Below are positions 1 through 7,179 of a DNA stretch of 9,007 nucleotides, in pieces. The stretch's first letter is position 1. Each line of letters opens with the position of its first letter. The position numbers and the translations under genes are program-made. The stretch is from JAPLDP01 sp964628285. Its GTDB lineage: Bacteria; Bacteroidota; Bacteroidia; Bacteroidales; JAGONC01. The notes beneath the pieces are model-generated. The model did not search any database. It had not been told where the DNA came from and worked only from the letters and a program-made list of their open reading frames with translations. The stretch covers positions 1-9,007 of the forward strand of contig CAZVNP010000080.1 in the NCBI GenBank assembly GCA_964628285.1. Direction: 5' to 3'.

Positions 1-10
1 ACATGTACCC

Positions 11-895
11 ATGATAAAAAATTTACTGCTTTTCCCACTCTTGATTTCCATATCTTTTACTTCATTCGGACAATGGGAATGGACAATCAATTTTGAAGAC
101 CCTGATGTTTTCGACAGGATCTTCATCGATACAACTGCCAATCCAAATAATATCTGGCAAATTGGTGAACCGGCCAAATACCTGTTCAATAGCGCCTATT
201 CACCGACGCATGTCATCATTACCGACTCCGTGAATCCATATCCGGTCAACGATACATCCGGTTTCGTAATCACTCATGTGAGATATGGTGGTGAAGGCCT
301 TGCAAATATTTTACTGCTCCTTGATTTCTACTTTAAAATGGATTCCGACACTCTGACCGATTTTGGAATGATTGAAATGTCGGTTGATAATGGAAATTCA
401 TGGATAAATCTGATGACAGATGACACATTGAATATTATTAACTGGTATCAACCAAAACCCGCATTGACAGGAACCATTCACCAGTGGACCCATTTCTCTG
501 CCGACCTTTCAGGTTACACTTATTATCTTGGCTATTCAGATACGCTTCTCTACAAATTCACTTTCATTAGCGACGGCAATCAGACAAACAGGGAAGGGTG
601 GATGATCGATGACTTCCTCTTTGAAGATGAATGGGAGGGGATCAAGGAACATCGTTATGATAATATGATTACGGTCTCTCCGAATCCCGTTTCCTATCAC
701 TTGTCAATAATTAAAAAAAGAGATGGCCATAATGAGACTGTGGAGGTTACGGATCTACATGGACAGGTAATTTTGAAAATTCCGCATTTTAAAGGAGAAC
801 CCATTGACATCCGGTCACTAAAACCGGGTATGTACCTTCTGAAATACAGCGATGCAGAAATCATGGCAGTCAGGAGATTTGTTGTGATTCATTGA
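11..895 (+). CDS. T9SS type A sorting domain-containing secreted protein
   Basis: Probable secreted or surface-anchored protein of 294 aa. Residues 1-20 are a signal peptide (MIKN, a hydrophobic core, then SFG before Q21), the usual Bacteroidota cleavage context. Residues ~25-207 look like a MAM/jelly-roll beta-sandwich: 'SVDNGNSWINL' at ~124-134 and 'GWMIDDFLFED' at ~197-207 recur in extracellular adhesion-type domains of this phylum. Residues ~219-294 form a Por secretion-system C-terminal domain: 'ITVSPNPV', then 'VEVTDLHGQV' and 'LKPGMYLLKY', ending in a beta strand. By family knowledge this tail directs export through the type IX system and is removed on anchoring. No catalytic motif is visible. 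The start lies 10 bp from the window edge, so its promoter cannot be seen. The next gene encodes another T9SS cargo 129 bp downstream. The sorting domain is confident; the specific function is unknown. Confidence 0.85.
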   Translation: MIKNLLLFPLLISISFTSFGQWEWTINFEDPDVFDRIFIDTTANPNNIWQIGEPAKYLFNSAYSPTHVIITDSVNPYPVNDTSGFVITHVRYGGEGLANILLLLDFYFKMDSDTLTDFGMIEMSVDNGNSWINLMTDDTLNIINWYQPKPALTGTIHQWTHFSADLSGYTYYLGYSDTLLYKFTFISDGNQTNREGWMIDDFLFEDEWEGIKEHRYDNMITVSPNPVSYHLSIIKKRDGHNETVEVTDLHGQVILKIPHFKGEPIDIRSLKPGMYLLKYSDAEIMAVRRFVVIH

Positions 896-968
896 TCGTT
901 TGCCGCGATGCAGCTGTAATGCTCCCGTGATTAAAAAGGTTTTTAAAATTCGGTTGAATTTTTTTCTT

Positions 969-976
969 TAACTTTA
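969..976 (+). promoter_or_regulatory. Possible Bacteroidota -7 promoter element for the protease gene
   Basis: The octamer TAACTTTA matches the Bacteroidota sigma-ABfr -7 consensus TAnnTTTG at all fixed positions except the last (A for G). It lies 49 bp before the protease start. A -33 TTTG box at standard spacing is not evident; the nearest TTG (954-956) is too close. The gap 896-1024 also holds an AT-only inverted repeat, TTAAAAA-GG-TTTTTAA (931-946), just upstream. This is not a terminator by itself but could be an operator or a bent-DNA site. Confidence 0.4.
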
Positions 977-1016
977 GCGGTGCATTTACAGGATTCCATA
1001 TTAAATACATTAACTT

Positions 1017-1022
1017 AAGGAG
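1017..1022 (+). promoter_or_regulatory. Strong Shine-Dalgarno before the C10 protease
   Basis: AAGGAG lies two bases before the ATG at 1025. A strong SD is unusual in this phylum, and the other genes here show none as clear. The spacing is shorter than the common 5-9 bases. It supports the 1025 start, which also gives a clean signal peptide. Confidence 0.6.
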
Positions 1023-1024
1023 CC

Positions 1025-3634
1025 ATGAAAAAAATTATACTTTTCCTGCTTGGCGCGGCTTTTACCCTTGGTCTCACGGCCGGACCCGTCAATGTGGAGC
1101 AGGCAATGAAAATCGCGAGGAATTTTTACCTTCAGAGTGCCATGACCCAAACGTTGCCGGGATCAGATCTGGTGCTGGCTTTCACGGTCAGATCAAAGGA
1201 TGTGGCTCTGCCCGACGGGCAGGATACACCTCTTCTGTATGTTTTCAATATCAACCGGTATGACGGTTTTGTCATTGTGGCTGCCGATGATGCCGTGGTG
1301 CCGGTGCTCGGCTATGCCGTCACGGGTACTTTTAGCGAAGCGGAGGCGCCGCCGGCCTTCAGAAAGCTCATCGAGAAATACAAAAAGGAGATCATACATG
1401 TCATTATCAATAACTTGCCGGCGGGAGAAGAAATACAAAACGAGTGGGCGAGGCTTGAGAGGGGCGAGGCCATGTTTCCGGGCAGGGCGACCGAAGGCGT
1501 CAATCCGCTGGTGACCACACAATGGCCGCAGGCACCCTTAGTCAACGACTTATGCCCTTATGACATCAATGCCGGTCCTGACAACGACTATCACTGCGTC
1601 ACAGGGTGCCCGGCGACAGCCATGGCCCAGATCATGAAGTTCTGGAATTATCCCGCCACCGGCACCGGTTTTCATTCTTATAACCACAACACTTACGGCA
1701 CCTTATCGGCCAATTTTGCCGCCACCTCTTATAATTGGGGCGCAATGCCCGATCATGTCACGACTTACAATGAAGCGGTAGCCACATTGATGTTCCACTG
1801 CGGCGTGTCGGTCGAGATGGACTACGGCCCCACCTCCAGCGGTTCCTATGTCATCATCGACGGCTCCCCCACGCCCCAGCAATGCTCGGAATACGCCTAT
1901 AAAACCTATTTCGGGTACAACCCCAACACCATCCATGGCTACTTCAGGGATAATTATTCCGACACGCAGTGGGACAACCTCATGAAGACCGAGCTGGATG
2001 CGGGGCGGCCGGTGCAGTATGCCGGCTTCGGGCAGGGCGGTCACACCTTCGTGGCCGACGGCTACGATAACAATGACATGTTCCACATCAACTGGGGATG
2101 GGGCGGCTATGCCGACGGTTATTACTATCTCAACGCCCTCAATCCCGGCGAGGGTGGCACCGGCGGCGGCGCGGGCACTTATAACGAAGGGCAGCAGGCC
2201 GTCATAGGCATACAGCCCAACAGCGCCGCACCTGCAGGTGATCTGACCGTGTATTCGCCCATGACCGTCAACAACAATCCCATCGGGTATACCGATCCCT
2301 TCAGCGTCAACGTCGACATTGCCAACATGAGCTCCACCACTTTCCACGGTGACTTCACCGTGGGCGTCTTCGATACCCAGGGCATGTTCGTCGATTATGT
2401 GCAAATATATTCCAATATGACGCTTGAACCCGGGAATCATTATGTGAACGGGCTGACATTCACCTCATGGGGCATCGTCGCAGCCATACCGGGCCAGTAC
2501 ATCCTGGGAGTCTTATACAGGCCCACGGGAGGCGACTGGGCCATTGTCCCGCCCGGATCTTACAACAACACCCTAAGCTTTACGGTGGTCAGCCAACCCA
2601 ACAGCATCAAGCTCGATGATGACCTTATCATACAGGACAATCTCATTATCGTGGGGCAGCCTGTGACCGTCACCACATCCATAAAGAATTATGGCATGAC
2701 ACAATTCTCAGGATCCATATCAATGGATTTGTTTGACATGGAAGGCATGTGGGTAGCAACCATACAACAATACAATGGGGTTAGTATTTCGAGCTATGGA
2801 ACCTGGTCGAATGTCATTTTCTCTTCATCCGGAATATCCATCCCTCCCGGCAATTATTACCTGGTGGCAATGGATTGGGTCCATAACACACCACCAGATG
2901 AATGGTTAATTGTTTCCGGTGACTATTATCCCAATCCGATTACCGTCACCGTTGCCAATCCGCCTCTCTCACCTGATGCTTTTGAACCCGATAACACGGT
3001 CGACGCCGCATACAATCTGTCCGTCAGCTTCTCGGGCAATTCGGCCGACGTCAACACCACGGGTTCCAATATCCACACCGGCGACGACCTGGATTACTAC
3101 CGCCTCAGCCTCCCTTCGGGTTATGATTACACCATTGCCGCCAGGGTCCACGACAGCTATAACAGCGGCAACGGGAACACCTATACCTGCGATGTCATGT
3201 TTGCCTATGAGTGCAATGACGTCTGGTCCGACACTTACGACGACATCATGCCCTCGGATATCGTCATACATAATGGCGGCACCCTGATATTCAACGTGGC
3301 GCCTTACTTCGCCGGCGGGACGGGCACCTACCTCCTCGACATACCCATAACCCGCACACCTTCGGGCGGGATTGAAAACATCATTCCGCCGGATCACTTC
3401 AGTGTCTTTCCTGTGCCGGCCGGTAACGTGCTGAGCATTGTTTCGGAACAGAATGAAACCGTCAAGAGCATAGAGATACTTGATGTTTTGGGTCAACAGG
3501 TGGTGAAGATTGAATATCATGCAATGCAGGAGTCCCGTTTTGAGGTTCCGGTCGGGAAGCTGGAGAAGGGCGTGTACCTGATCCTCATCAGAACGAAAAA
3601 CGGCCTGTGTGAAAAGAAATTCATCAAATCATGA
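1025..3634 (+). CDS. C10 family (streptopain/SpeB-like) cysteine protease with T9SS sorting domain
   Basis: Secreted papain-fold cysteine endopeptidase, 869 aa. Residues 1-~20 are a signal peptide. Residues ~21-150 resemble the SpeB propeptide (Spi/inhibitor I69 type), which in the family keeps the zymogen inactive. The catalytic domain is ~160-400. Nucleophile C195 sits in 'TGCPATAMAQIMKFWNYP' (streptopain has ATGHCVATATAQIMK), catalytic H340 in 'GGHTFVADGYD', and N356/W357 in 'HINWGWGG'. The triad region is complete, so the enzyme should be active. Two Ig-like repeats follow at ~405-525 and ~528-645; each has a 'F(D)xxGMxV' strand and a later 'PGxY' turn. A PPC-like domain is at ~650-775 ('DAFEPDNTVDAA' and 'DDLDYYRLSL'). 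The T9SS type A sorting domain is ~788-869 ('FSVFPVPAGNVLSI', 'IEILDVLGQQV', 'LEKGVYLILI'). Codon use is GC-rich over most of the gene but clearly more AT-rich in the second Ig repeat. The stop overlaps the next start. C10 enzymes in Bacteroides fragilis degrade host proteins; the substrate here is unknown. Confidence 0.93.
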   Translation: MKKIILFLLGAAFTLGLTAGPVNVEQAMKIARNFYLQSAMTQTLPGSDLVLAFTVRSKDVALPDGQDTPLLYVFNINRYDGFVIVAADDAVVPVLGYAVTGTFSEAEAPPAFRKLIEKYKKEIIHVIINNLPAGEEIQNEWARLERGEAMFPGRATEGVNPLVTTQWPQAPLVNDLCPYDINAGPDNDYHCVTGCPATAMAQIMKFWNYPATGTGFHSYNHNTYGTLSANFAATSYNWGAMPDHVTTYNEAVATLMFHCGVSVEMDYGPTSSGSYVIIDGSPTPQQCSEYAYKTYFGYNPNTIHGYFRDNYSDTQWDNLMKTELDAGRPVQYAGFGQGGHTFVADGYDNNDMFHINWGWGGYADGYYYLNALNPGEGGTGGGAGTYNEGQQAVIGIQPNSAAPAGDLTVYSPMTVNNNPIGYTDPFSVNVDIANMSSTTFHGDFTVGVFDTQGMFVDYVQIYSNMTLEPGNHYVNGLTFTSWGIVAAIPGQYILGVLYRPTGGDWAIVPPGSYNNTLSFTVVSQPNSIKLDDDLIIQDNLIIVGQPVTVTTSIKNYGMTQFSGSISMDLFDMEGMWVATIQQYNGVSISSYGTWSNVIFSSSGISIPPGNYYLVAMDWVHNTPPDEWLIVSGDYYPNPITVTVANPPLSPDAFEPDNTVDAAYNLSVSFSGNSADVNTTGSNIHTGDDLDYYRLSLPSGYDYTIAARVHDSYNSGNGNTYTCDVMFAYECNDVWSDTYDDIMPSDIVIHNGGTLIFNVAPYFAGGTGTYLLDIPITRTPSGGIENIIPPDHFSVFPVPAGNVLSIVSEQNETVKSIEILDVLGQQVVKIEYHAMQESRFEVPVGKLEKGVYLILIRTKNGLCEKKFIKS

Positions 3635-4179
3635 AAATAAAATCATCCTTCAGCTATCTGTTATTTATAACGGTTATTATTTATATGGGCTGTTCCTGTT
3701 CGTCGTCCCGAAAAACACCTTCGACCGTCGCCGCCGGGGATGATAAGAGCGGGTCGGTCACACCCGATTTCAGGGCCGGTCCGCCGGCAACGGTATACAA
3801 AACGAGAAACGATTACCGGACGAACGTTCCGGTCATCTTATCGGATGATAAGTCCAGGATCGTTTCATACCCCCATCCAAAGGATCTTTACTATAAAGGT
3901 GAATTAGCTTACCCCACCGAACTCGCCGACGGCTACCTTTTAGACAACCGCGGCATCAATGCCGATGTCGCTTTTCTGAAGATGACATACGAAGAGTTTA
4001 GCAAACTCGGTGAAGCGCCCCCGTTAGATTCCCTCTACTCCCTGATCCTTGATAAAGATCCGTTGCTCGAATTGTACAATTGCGGCAACCGGTATGCCTT
4101 CAAAAACGAGATATCGGACCTGAATCAACTGATCAGGAACAAGGAGCTGGATAAATGCAAATGCCTGGTCGGTAAATAA
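3631..4179 (+). CDS. Small Bacteroidota lipoprotein of unknown function
   Basis: Predicted 182-aa lipoprotein. A lysine-containing N terminus and hydrophobic stretch (residues ~7-19) precede 'IYMGCSCSSS', a lipobox-like site with C21 as the likely lipidated residue. A low-complexity Ser/Thr/Gly/Pro linker covers ~22-55. The folded part (~56-182) contains 'NVPVILSDDKSRIVSYPHP', 'YPTELADGYLLDNRGI' and 'LYNCGNRYAFKNEI'. I have a general impression of similar hypothetical lipoproteins across Bacteroidales, but no named domain or catalytic motif is recognised. Its ATG overlaps the protease TGA by four bases (ATGA), which favours translational coupling and shared expression. Because C10 proteases in Bacteroides can be co-transcribed with inhibitors, a protective or accessory role is conceivable. 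No Spi-like or staphostatin-like feature is visible, so that remains speculation. Confidence 0.8.
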   Translation: MKIKSSFSYLLFITVIIYMGCSCSSSRKTPSTVAAGDDKSGSVTPDFRAGPPATVYKTRNDYRTNVPVILSDDKSRIVSYPHPKDLYYKGELAYPTELADGYLLDNRGINADVAFLKMTYEEFSKLGEAPPLDSLYSLILDKDPLLELYNCGNRYAFKNEISDLNQLIRNKELDKCKCLVGK

Positions 4180-4201
4180 ACGGAAATCAATCATCGGTTA
4201 T

Positions 4202-4960
4202 ATGGATATTGAATTAAGAGACCGCTTTCTGACCTTGTGGAAGAAATATTTCGGGGAAGCGGAGCTTCCCATTGTATTTTATTACACCCATGGCGATGGC
4301 GGCGCCGAGAAGGCTGGAAAAGCCGTCGTGTGGAGTTGCCTGATATGTGAGCTGGCCCGGGTGCGGAACGGGGCCTCCGTCGTTTATGGCCGTCAGGCCG
4401 TGGCCTGCGGCGGTGCCAGAAGGTATCTGGGATATACTACCAAAATGGCATCCGGATTCGAATACTTCCTCTCATGCGGAAATCGGAAGACGGAAGGAGA
4501 ACGCTACATCCGGACACCGGAAATGGTGAAGGAGATCATGAAGAACATCGAACCCATGGACATAGGCAGTAAACACATCGTCTTCAAACGGTGGGATAAA
4601 CTGACGGAAACGGACGAGCCTGACGTCGTCATCTTCTTCGCCAAGCCCGATGTGCTGTCAGGCCTGTTCACGCTGGCCAATTTTGACCAGACTGATCCTA
4701 ACGGCACCATCACGCCCTTCGGCTCGGGATGCGGCAGCATCATCCACCATCCTTATATTGAAAGCAAGACCGAACGTCAGCGGGCCGTCATCGGCATGTT
4801 CGACCCCTCGGCACGCCCCTGCGTACCTCACGATATTCTCACCTTCGCCGTGCCCATGAAACGGTTCGAGAGAATGATCGGGTACGTGGAGGAATCCTTC
4901 CTGATCACTGAATCATGGTTGGTGGTTAAAAAAAGAATGTACAGGGAAATGAAAAATTAA
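4202..4960 (+). CDS. DUF169 domain-containing protein
   Basis: Cytoplasmic protein of 252 aa with no signal peptide or membrane segment. The pattern fits DUF169 (PF02596/COG2043), a family of unknown function common in anaerobes and archaea. Diagnostic stretches are 'PIVFYYT' near 23-29, a C46-x2-C49 pair, 'AVACGGARRYLGY' with C69, 'DVVIFFAKPDVLSGL' at ~141-155, 'GSGCGSI' with C177, and 'TFAVPMKRFERM' near 214-225. Cysteines 46, 49, 69, 92, 177 and 207 could support a metal or cofactor site, but that is inference. The length is typical for the family and the protein appears intact. It lies 22 bp after the lipoprotein gene with no terminator between, so it is probably the last gene of that unit, although its cytosolic nature does not obviously match the secreted neighbours. 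No SD is evident before the ATG. Confidence 0.8.
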   Translation: MDIELRDRFLTLWKKYFGEAELPIVFYYTHGDGGAEKAGKAVVWSCLICELARVRNGASVVYGRQAVACGGARRYLGYTTKMASGFEYFLSCGNRKTEGERYIRTPEMVKEIMKNIEPMDIGSKHIVFKRWDKLTETDEPDVVIFFAKPDVLSGLFTLANFDQTDPNGTITPFGSGCGSIIHHPYIESKTERQRAVIGMFDPSARPCVPHDILTFAVPMKRFERMIGYVEESFLITESWLVVKKRMYREMKN

Positions 4961-4972
4961 TCTTTTCTGGTC

Positions 4973-5036
4973 ACACGAAGAGCCACTGAGAAGACACAGA
5001 GTTCCACGAAGAAATAATAATCTTGTCTGTGTTCTC
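4973..5036. repeat. Degenerate CACGAAG direct repeat with hairpin
   Basis: CACGAAG occurs at 4974-4980 and again at 5005-5011. Between and beyond them, GAGAAGACACAGA (4988-5000) is complementary to TCTGTGTTCTC (5026-5036) except for a two-base bulge, giving a long imperfect hairpin. The gap 4961-5106 holds no other gene. The 'CAC-AAG, GACACAGAG' texture resembles dispersed non-coding repeats often seen in Bacteroidales intergenic DNA. A transcription terminator for the upstream operon is an alternative, but there is no U-tract after the stem. Confidence 0.45.
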
Positions 5037-5106
5037 ATTTGACAGACAGATGTAACCTGCTTTTTACCAGCCCGTATATGAACCTTGAATATCACAACTG
5101 AATGGT

Positions 5107-5463
5107 ATGCTTTCCAATATCCTTGACGCATTCAGAATCACTATTGTTGTGGTGGCTTTCTTTTTCGGTTATAAAATAAGCTTTACCGGTGGCTATCATC
5201 CCGCAGCCCAGCTGCATCTCATGATCCCTCTTGTCATCATTGCCATTGCCGGCATTTCGGGCCTTGAAGGCCTGTTGTTTGGCAAAAAGGCGGCCGAAGC
5301 AAAAGGTTTTACCTCAGACCGTAATTACCAGAGGCAAACCGACTTGGCCATGCTTTCCTATACTGTGGTGGCCCTGATTGTCTGGATCTTTAACTGGGGT
5401 TTGCCGGCAGAGCTGACTGTCTTCTTCGCTTTTATTTGTGAAACTCAAATTTTAAGAACGTAG
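5107..5463 (+). CDS. Small integral membrane protein, DUF6790-like, apparently C-terminally truncated
   Basis: Protein of 118 aa with three hydrophobic segments: ~5-28, ~37-58 and ~78-113. Between the second and third is a conserved-looking loop, 'EGLLFGKKAAEAKGF' followed by 'NYQRQTDLAMLS', then 'NWGLPAELTVFFAF'. From memory this matches DUF6790-type membrane proteins, in which the last segment continues into another hydrophobic stretch and a basic tail. Here it stops with 'CETQILRT' and a TAG at 5461-5463. That ending lies in an inverted repeat (5446-5477) that begins a long hairpin array, so the C terminus looks replaced by repeat DNA. The function is unknown. The start at 5107 is chosen because it directly precedes the first hydrophobic helix; an ATG at 5102 is in another frame. 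No good SD is visible. It may be a pseudogene. Confidence 0.6.
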   Translation: MLSNILDAFRITIVVVAFFFGYKISFTGGYHPAAQLHLMIPLVIIAIAGISGLEGLLFGKKAAEAKGFTSDRNYQRQTDLAMLSYTVVALIVWIFNWGLPAELTVFFAFICETQILRT

Positions 5464-5608
5464 TGAATTAAAATTTGTAAGTTGAATCCCGCCTGTGGCG
5501 GGACCGGAGGCGGAGGGTATAATACCCCGCCCCTTGGGGCGGAAATTGGGTCCAGGGTACCGCTGAAGCGGCATTTCGCAGGCTCAACTTGCCCTGGGGT
5601 ACATACCC
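5446..5608. repeat. Array of inverted repeats (REP/MITE-like structured element)
   Basis: Successive inverted repeats read directly from the sequence are as follows. CAAATTTTAA/TTAAAATTTG is at 5446-5477 (10 bp perfect, 12-base spacer). CCCGCC/GGCGGG is at 5488-5502. GGGTA/TACCC is at 5515-5527. CCGCCCC/GGGGCGG is at 5527-5542. CCAGGG/CCCTGG is at 5552-5597 and encloses CCGCT/AGCGG (5560-5571). GGGTA/TACCC occurs again at 5597-5608. AAGTTGA (5479-5485) also pairs with TCAACTT (5584-5590), which could bring the whole array into one folded unit. No stem is followed by a clear T-tract, so ordinary termination is unlikely. This density of stems is typical of REP/MITE or IS200-like ends. The rest of the gap, 5609-5754, is AT-rich with no gene seen. 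Confidence 0.65.
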
Positions 5609-5754
5609 GTGATTCTATAAAAAAGTTATGGTATTGTAATTTGGTAATCAATTTCGTGTTTGTTAATTTTGTATTAATAAAATTCTCAAGCACTTTTTAA
5701 TAACTCTTTCACTAATGAATTAGATTTAAGTATTAACAGCATTTCGTTATCCAT

Positions 5755-7179
5755 ATGCATAGCAGAAAATTCAAACTGTTGTTAATCAATCCCATCAGCA
5801 GATATCGAAAAGGTTTTATTATTAATCGTTCGACTCAATTTGAACCGATCGGTCTGGCTATTATTGCAGCACTGACGCCTGCAAATTGGGATGTCGAGAT
5901 TCTGGACGAGAATTTCGAGACATTTTCTTACAAACCTGCCGATTTCGTTGGTCTGACGGCATTCACCTCGACGGCGCCCAGGGCTTATGAAATCGCAAAG
6001 GAATACCGCGCCCGTGGCATCCCGACAGTCATCGGAGGCGTTCACGCCACCATGTTACCCGACGAAGCCGGACAATATGTCAATACCGTGGTTACCGGTG
6101 AAGCCGAAAGCATCTGGCATCAGGTCATCAGCGATTTTGAAGAGGATAAGCTGAAGAAACGCTACCATGGCGAATTCATCGACATGAAATATACACCCAT
6201 TCCGCGTCGTGACCTCATCAATCCCAATTATGTGCATGCCTCGGTGATGACTACGCGCGGATGCCCTATGGATTGTGATTTCTGCTCCGTATCGGCTTTC
6301 AACGGGACTAAATTCCGTATGCGGCCCGTGGAAAATATTCTTGCCGAGCTGGAGCAAATCCCAAAAAAAAGGATCTTTTTCATCGACGATAACATGATTG
6401 GCTTCAGCCACCAATCTATTGAACATGCCAAGGAACTCTTCAGGGGGATGATTGAACGTAAACTTAATAAAGAGTGGTTCACCCAGCTCAGCCTTAACTA
6501 TGGCAATGATCCTGAACTGGTCCGGCTGGCGGCCAAAAGCGGATGCCGTCTGGTGCTGATAGGGATAGAATCGGATAAGGAAAAGATCCTGCAAGACATT
6601 AATAAAACCCTGAACCTGAAAATAGGCATCGGGAATTATGGTAAATACTTTCGCCGTGTCCACCATGAAGGAATCAGCATCATCGGCACATTTATATTTG
6701 GAATGGATGACGACACCCCTGACGATATGATGAACAGAGCCCGTTTCATCATGCGGTCAGGCCTTGATACAGTGCAGGCCACGATATTAACCCCCTTGCC
6801 GGGAACACGTCTCTATGACCGCATAGCAAAGGAAAACAGGCTCCTGTACGCCAATTATCCAGACGATTGGACTTACTATAACGAATATTGCGTTACCATT
6901 AAACCCCGTAACATGCCGGTCGAAACATTGTCATTAACAATGACTCGTGTCTGGAAAAAAATATACAGTAAAAATAACATCCGGTGGAAGTTTATCATGA
7001 CATTCCTGAGATGCTGGAATCTGAATCTTTATAAATGGGCTTCACGGGGTCTGAACGCCGCTCTCTGGGCTTACTTCACCAACTGGAATTATAAAAGAAT
7101 CGTAGAGCAATATTACAATAAACAGGAAATCGGCCAAAGAAAAATGTCACCTGTCATCTTTTTTAGAAAGCGGGCTTAA
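5755..7179 (+). CDS. B12-binding-domain-type radical SAM protein
   Basis: Probable [4Fe-4S]/S-adenosylmethionine radical enzyme of 474 aa. The N-terminal ~5-140 region has the Rossmann-like layout of cobalamin-binding radical SAM proteins: 'KLLLINP' at 7-13, 'ADFVGLTAFTST' at 62-73, 'IPTVIGGVHATMLPDEA' at 89-105 and 'GEAE' at 115-118. The canonical B12 motif DxHxxG is not seen; the equivalent position reads 'LDENFE' (50-55), as in many members that bind cobalamin without the His ligand. The radical SAM core is ~160-360: the cluster motif CxxxCxxC is C170, C174, C177, followed by 'RIFFIDDNMIG' (206-216), 'LVLIGIES' (266-273) and 'TPLPGT' (346-351). Residues ~400-474 are an aromatic and basic tail without a recognised domain. 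The architecture is that of class B methylases, BchE/HpnJ-type enzymes and many lipid or antibiotic pathway enzymes, so the exact reaction is open. The last 17 bp overlap the convergent acyl-AMP ligase gene. Confidence 0.88.
   Translation: MHSRKFKLLLINPISRYRKGFIINRSTQFEPIGLAIIAALTPANWDVEILDENFETFSYKPADFVGLTAFTSTAPRAYEIAKEYRARGIPTVIGGVHATMLPDEAGQYVNTVVTGEAESIWHQVISDFEEDKLKKRYHGEFIDMKYTPIPRRDLINPNYVHASVMTTRGCPMDCDFCSVSAFNGTKFRMRPVENILAELEQIPKKRIFFIDDNMIGFSHQSIEHAKELFRGMIERKLNKEWFTQLSLNYGNDPELVRLAAKSGCRLVLIGIESDKEKILQDINKTLNLKIGIGNYGKYFRRVHHEGISIIGTFIFGMDDDTPDDMMNRARFIMRSGLDTVQATILTPLPGTRLYDRIAKENRLLYANYPDDWTYYNEYCVTIKPRNMPVETLSLTMTRVWKKIYSKNNIRWKFIMTFLRCWNLNLYKWASRGLNAALWAYFTNWNYKRIVEQYYNKQEIGQRKMSPVIFFRKRA

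Noticed and set aside
931..946. TTAAAAA-GG-TTTTTAA as a terminator after the first gene
   Set aside because: The stem is A/T only with a two-base loop, too weak for intrinsic termination, so it is noted only as a possible operator.
1703..2440. 245-aa open frame on the minus strand
   Set aside because: It is antisense to the catalytic and first Ig-like domains of the C10 protease; its Val/Gly/Ile/His-rich translation reflects GC-rich codons on the other strand, with no recognisable domain.
2969..3520. 183-aa open frame on the minus strand
   Set aside because: It is antisense to the PPC-like and sorting domains of the protease, lies in a high-GC3 stretch where stops are rare on the other strand, and has no protein-like features.
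5527..5542. CCGCCCC/GGGGCGG stem as an intrinsic terminator of the small membrane gene
   Set aside because: No T-run follows on either strand, and it is one of several adjacent stems, which fits a repeat element better.
5445..5700. Short open frames on both strands (82 and 72 aa) across the hairpin array
   Set aside because: They consist of translated palindromes (Gly/Pro-rich) plus AT-rich flank, with no start context or family resemblance.
6055..6666. 203-aa open frame on the minus strand
   Set aside because: It is antisense to the radical SAM core, whose motifs are intact on the plus strand; the translation shows no domain.
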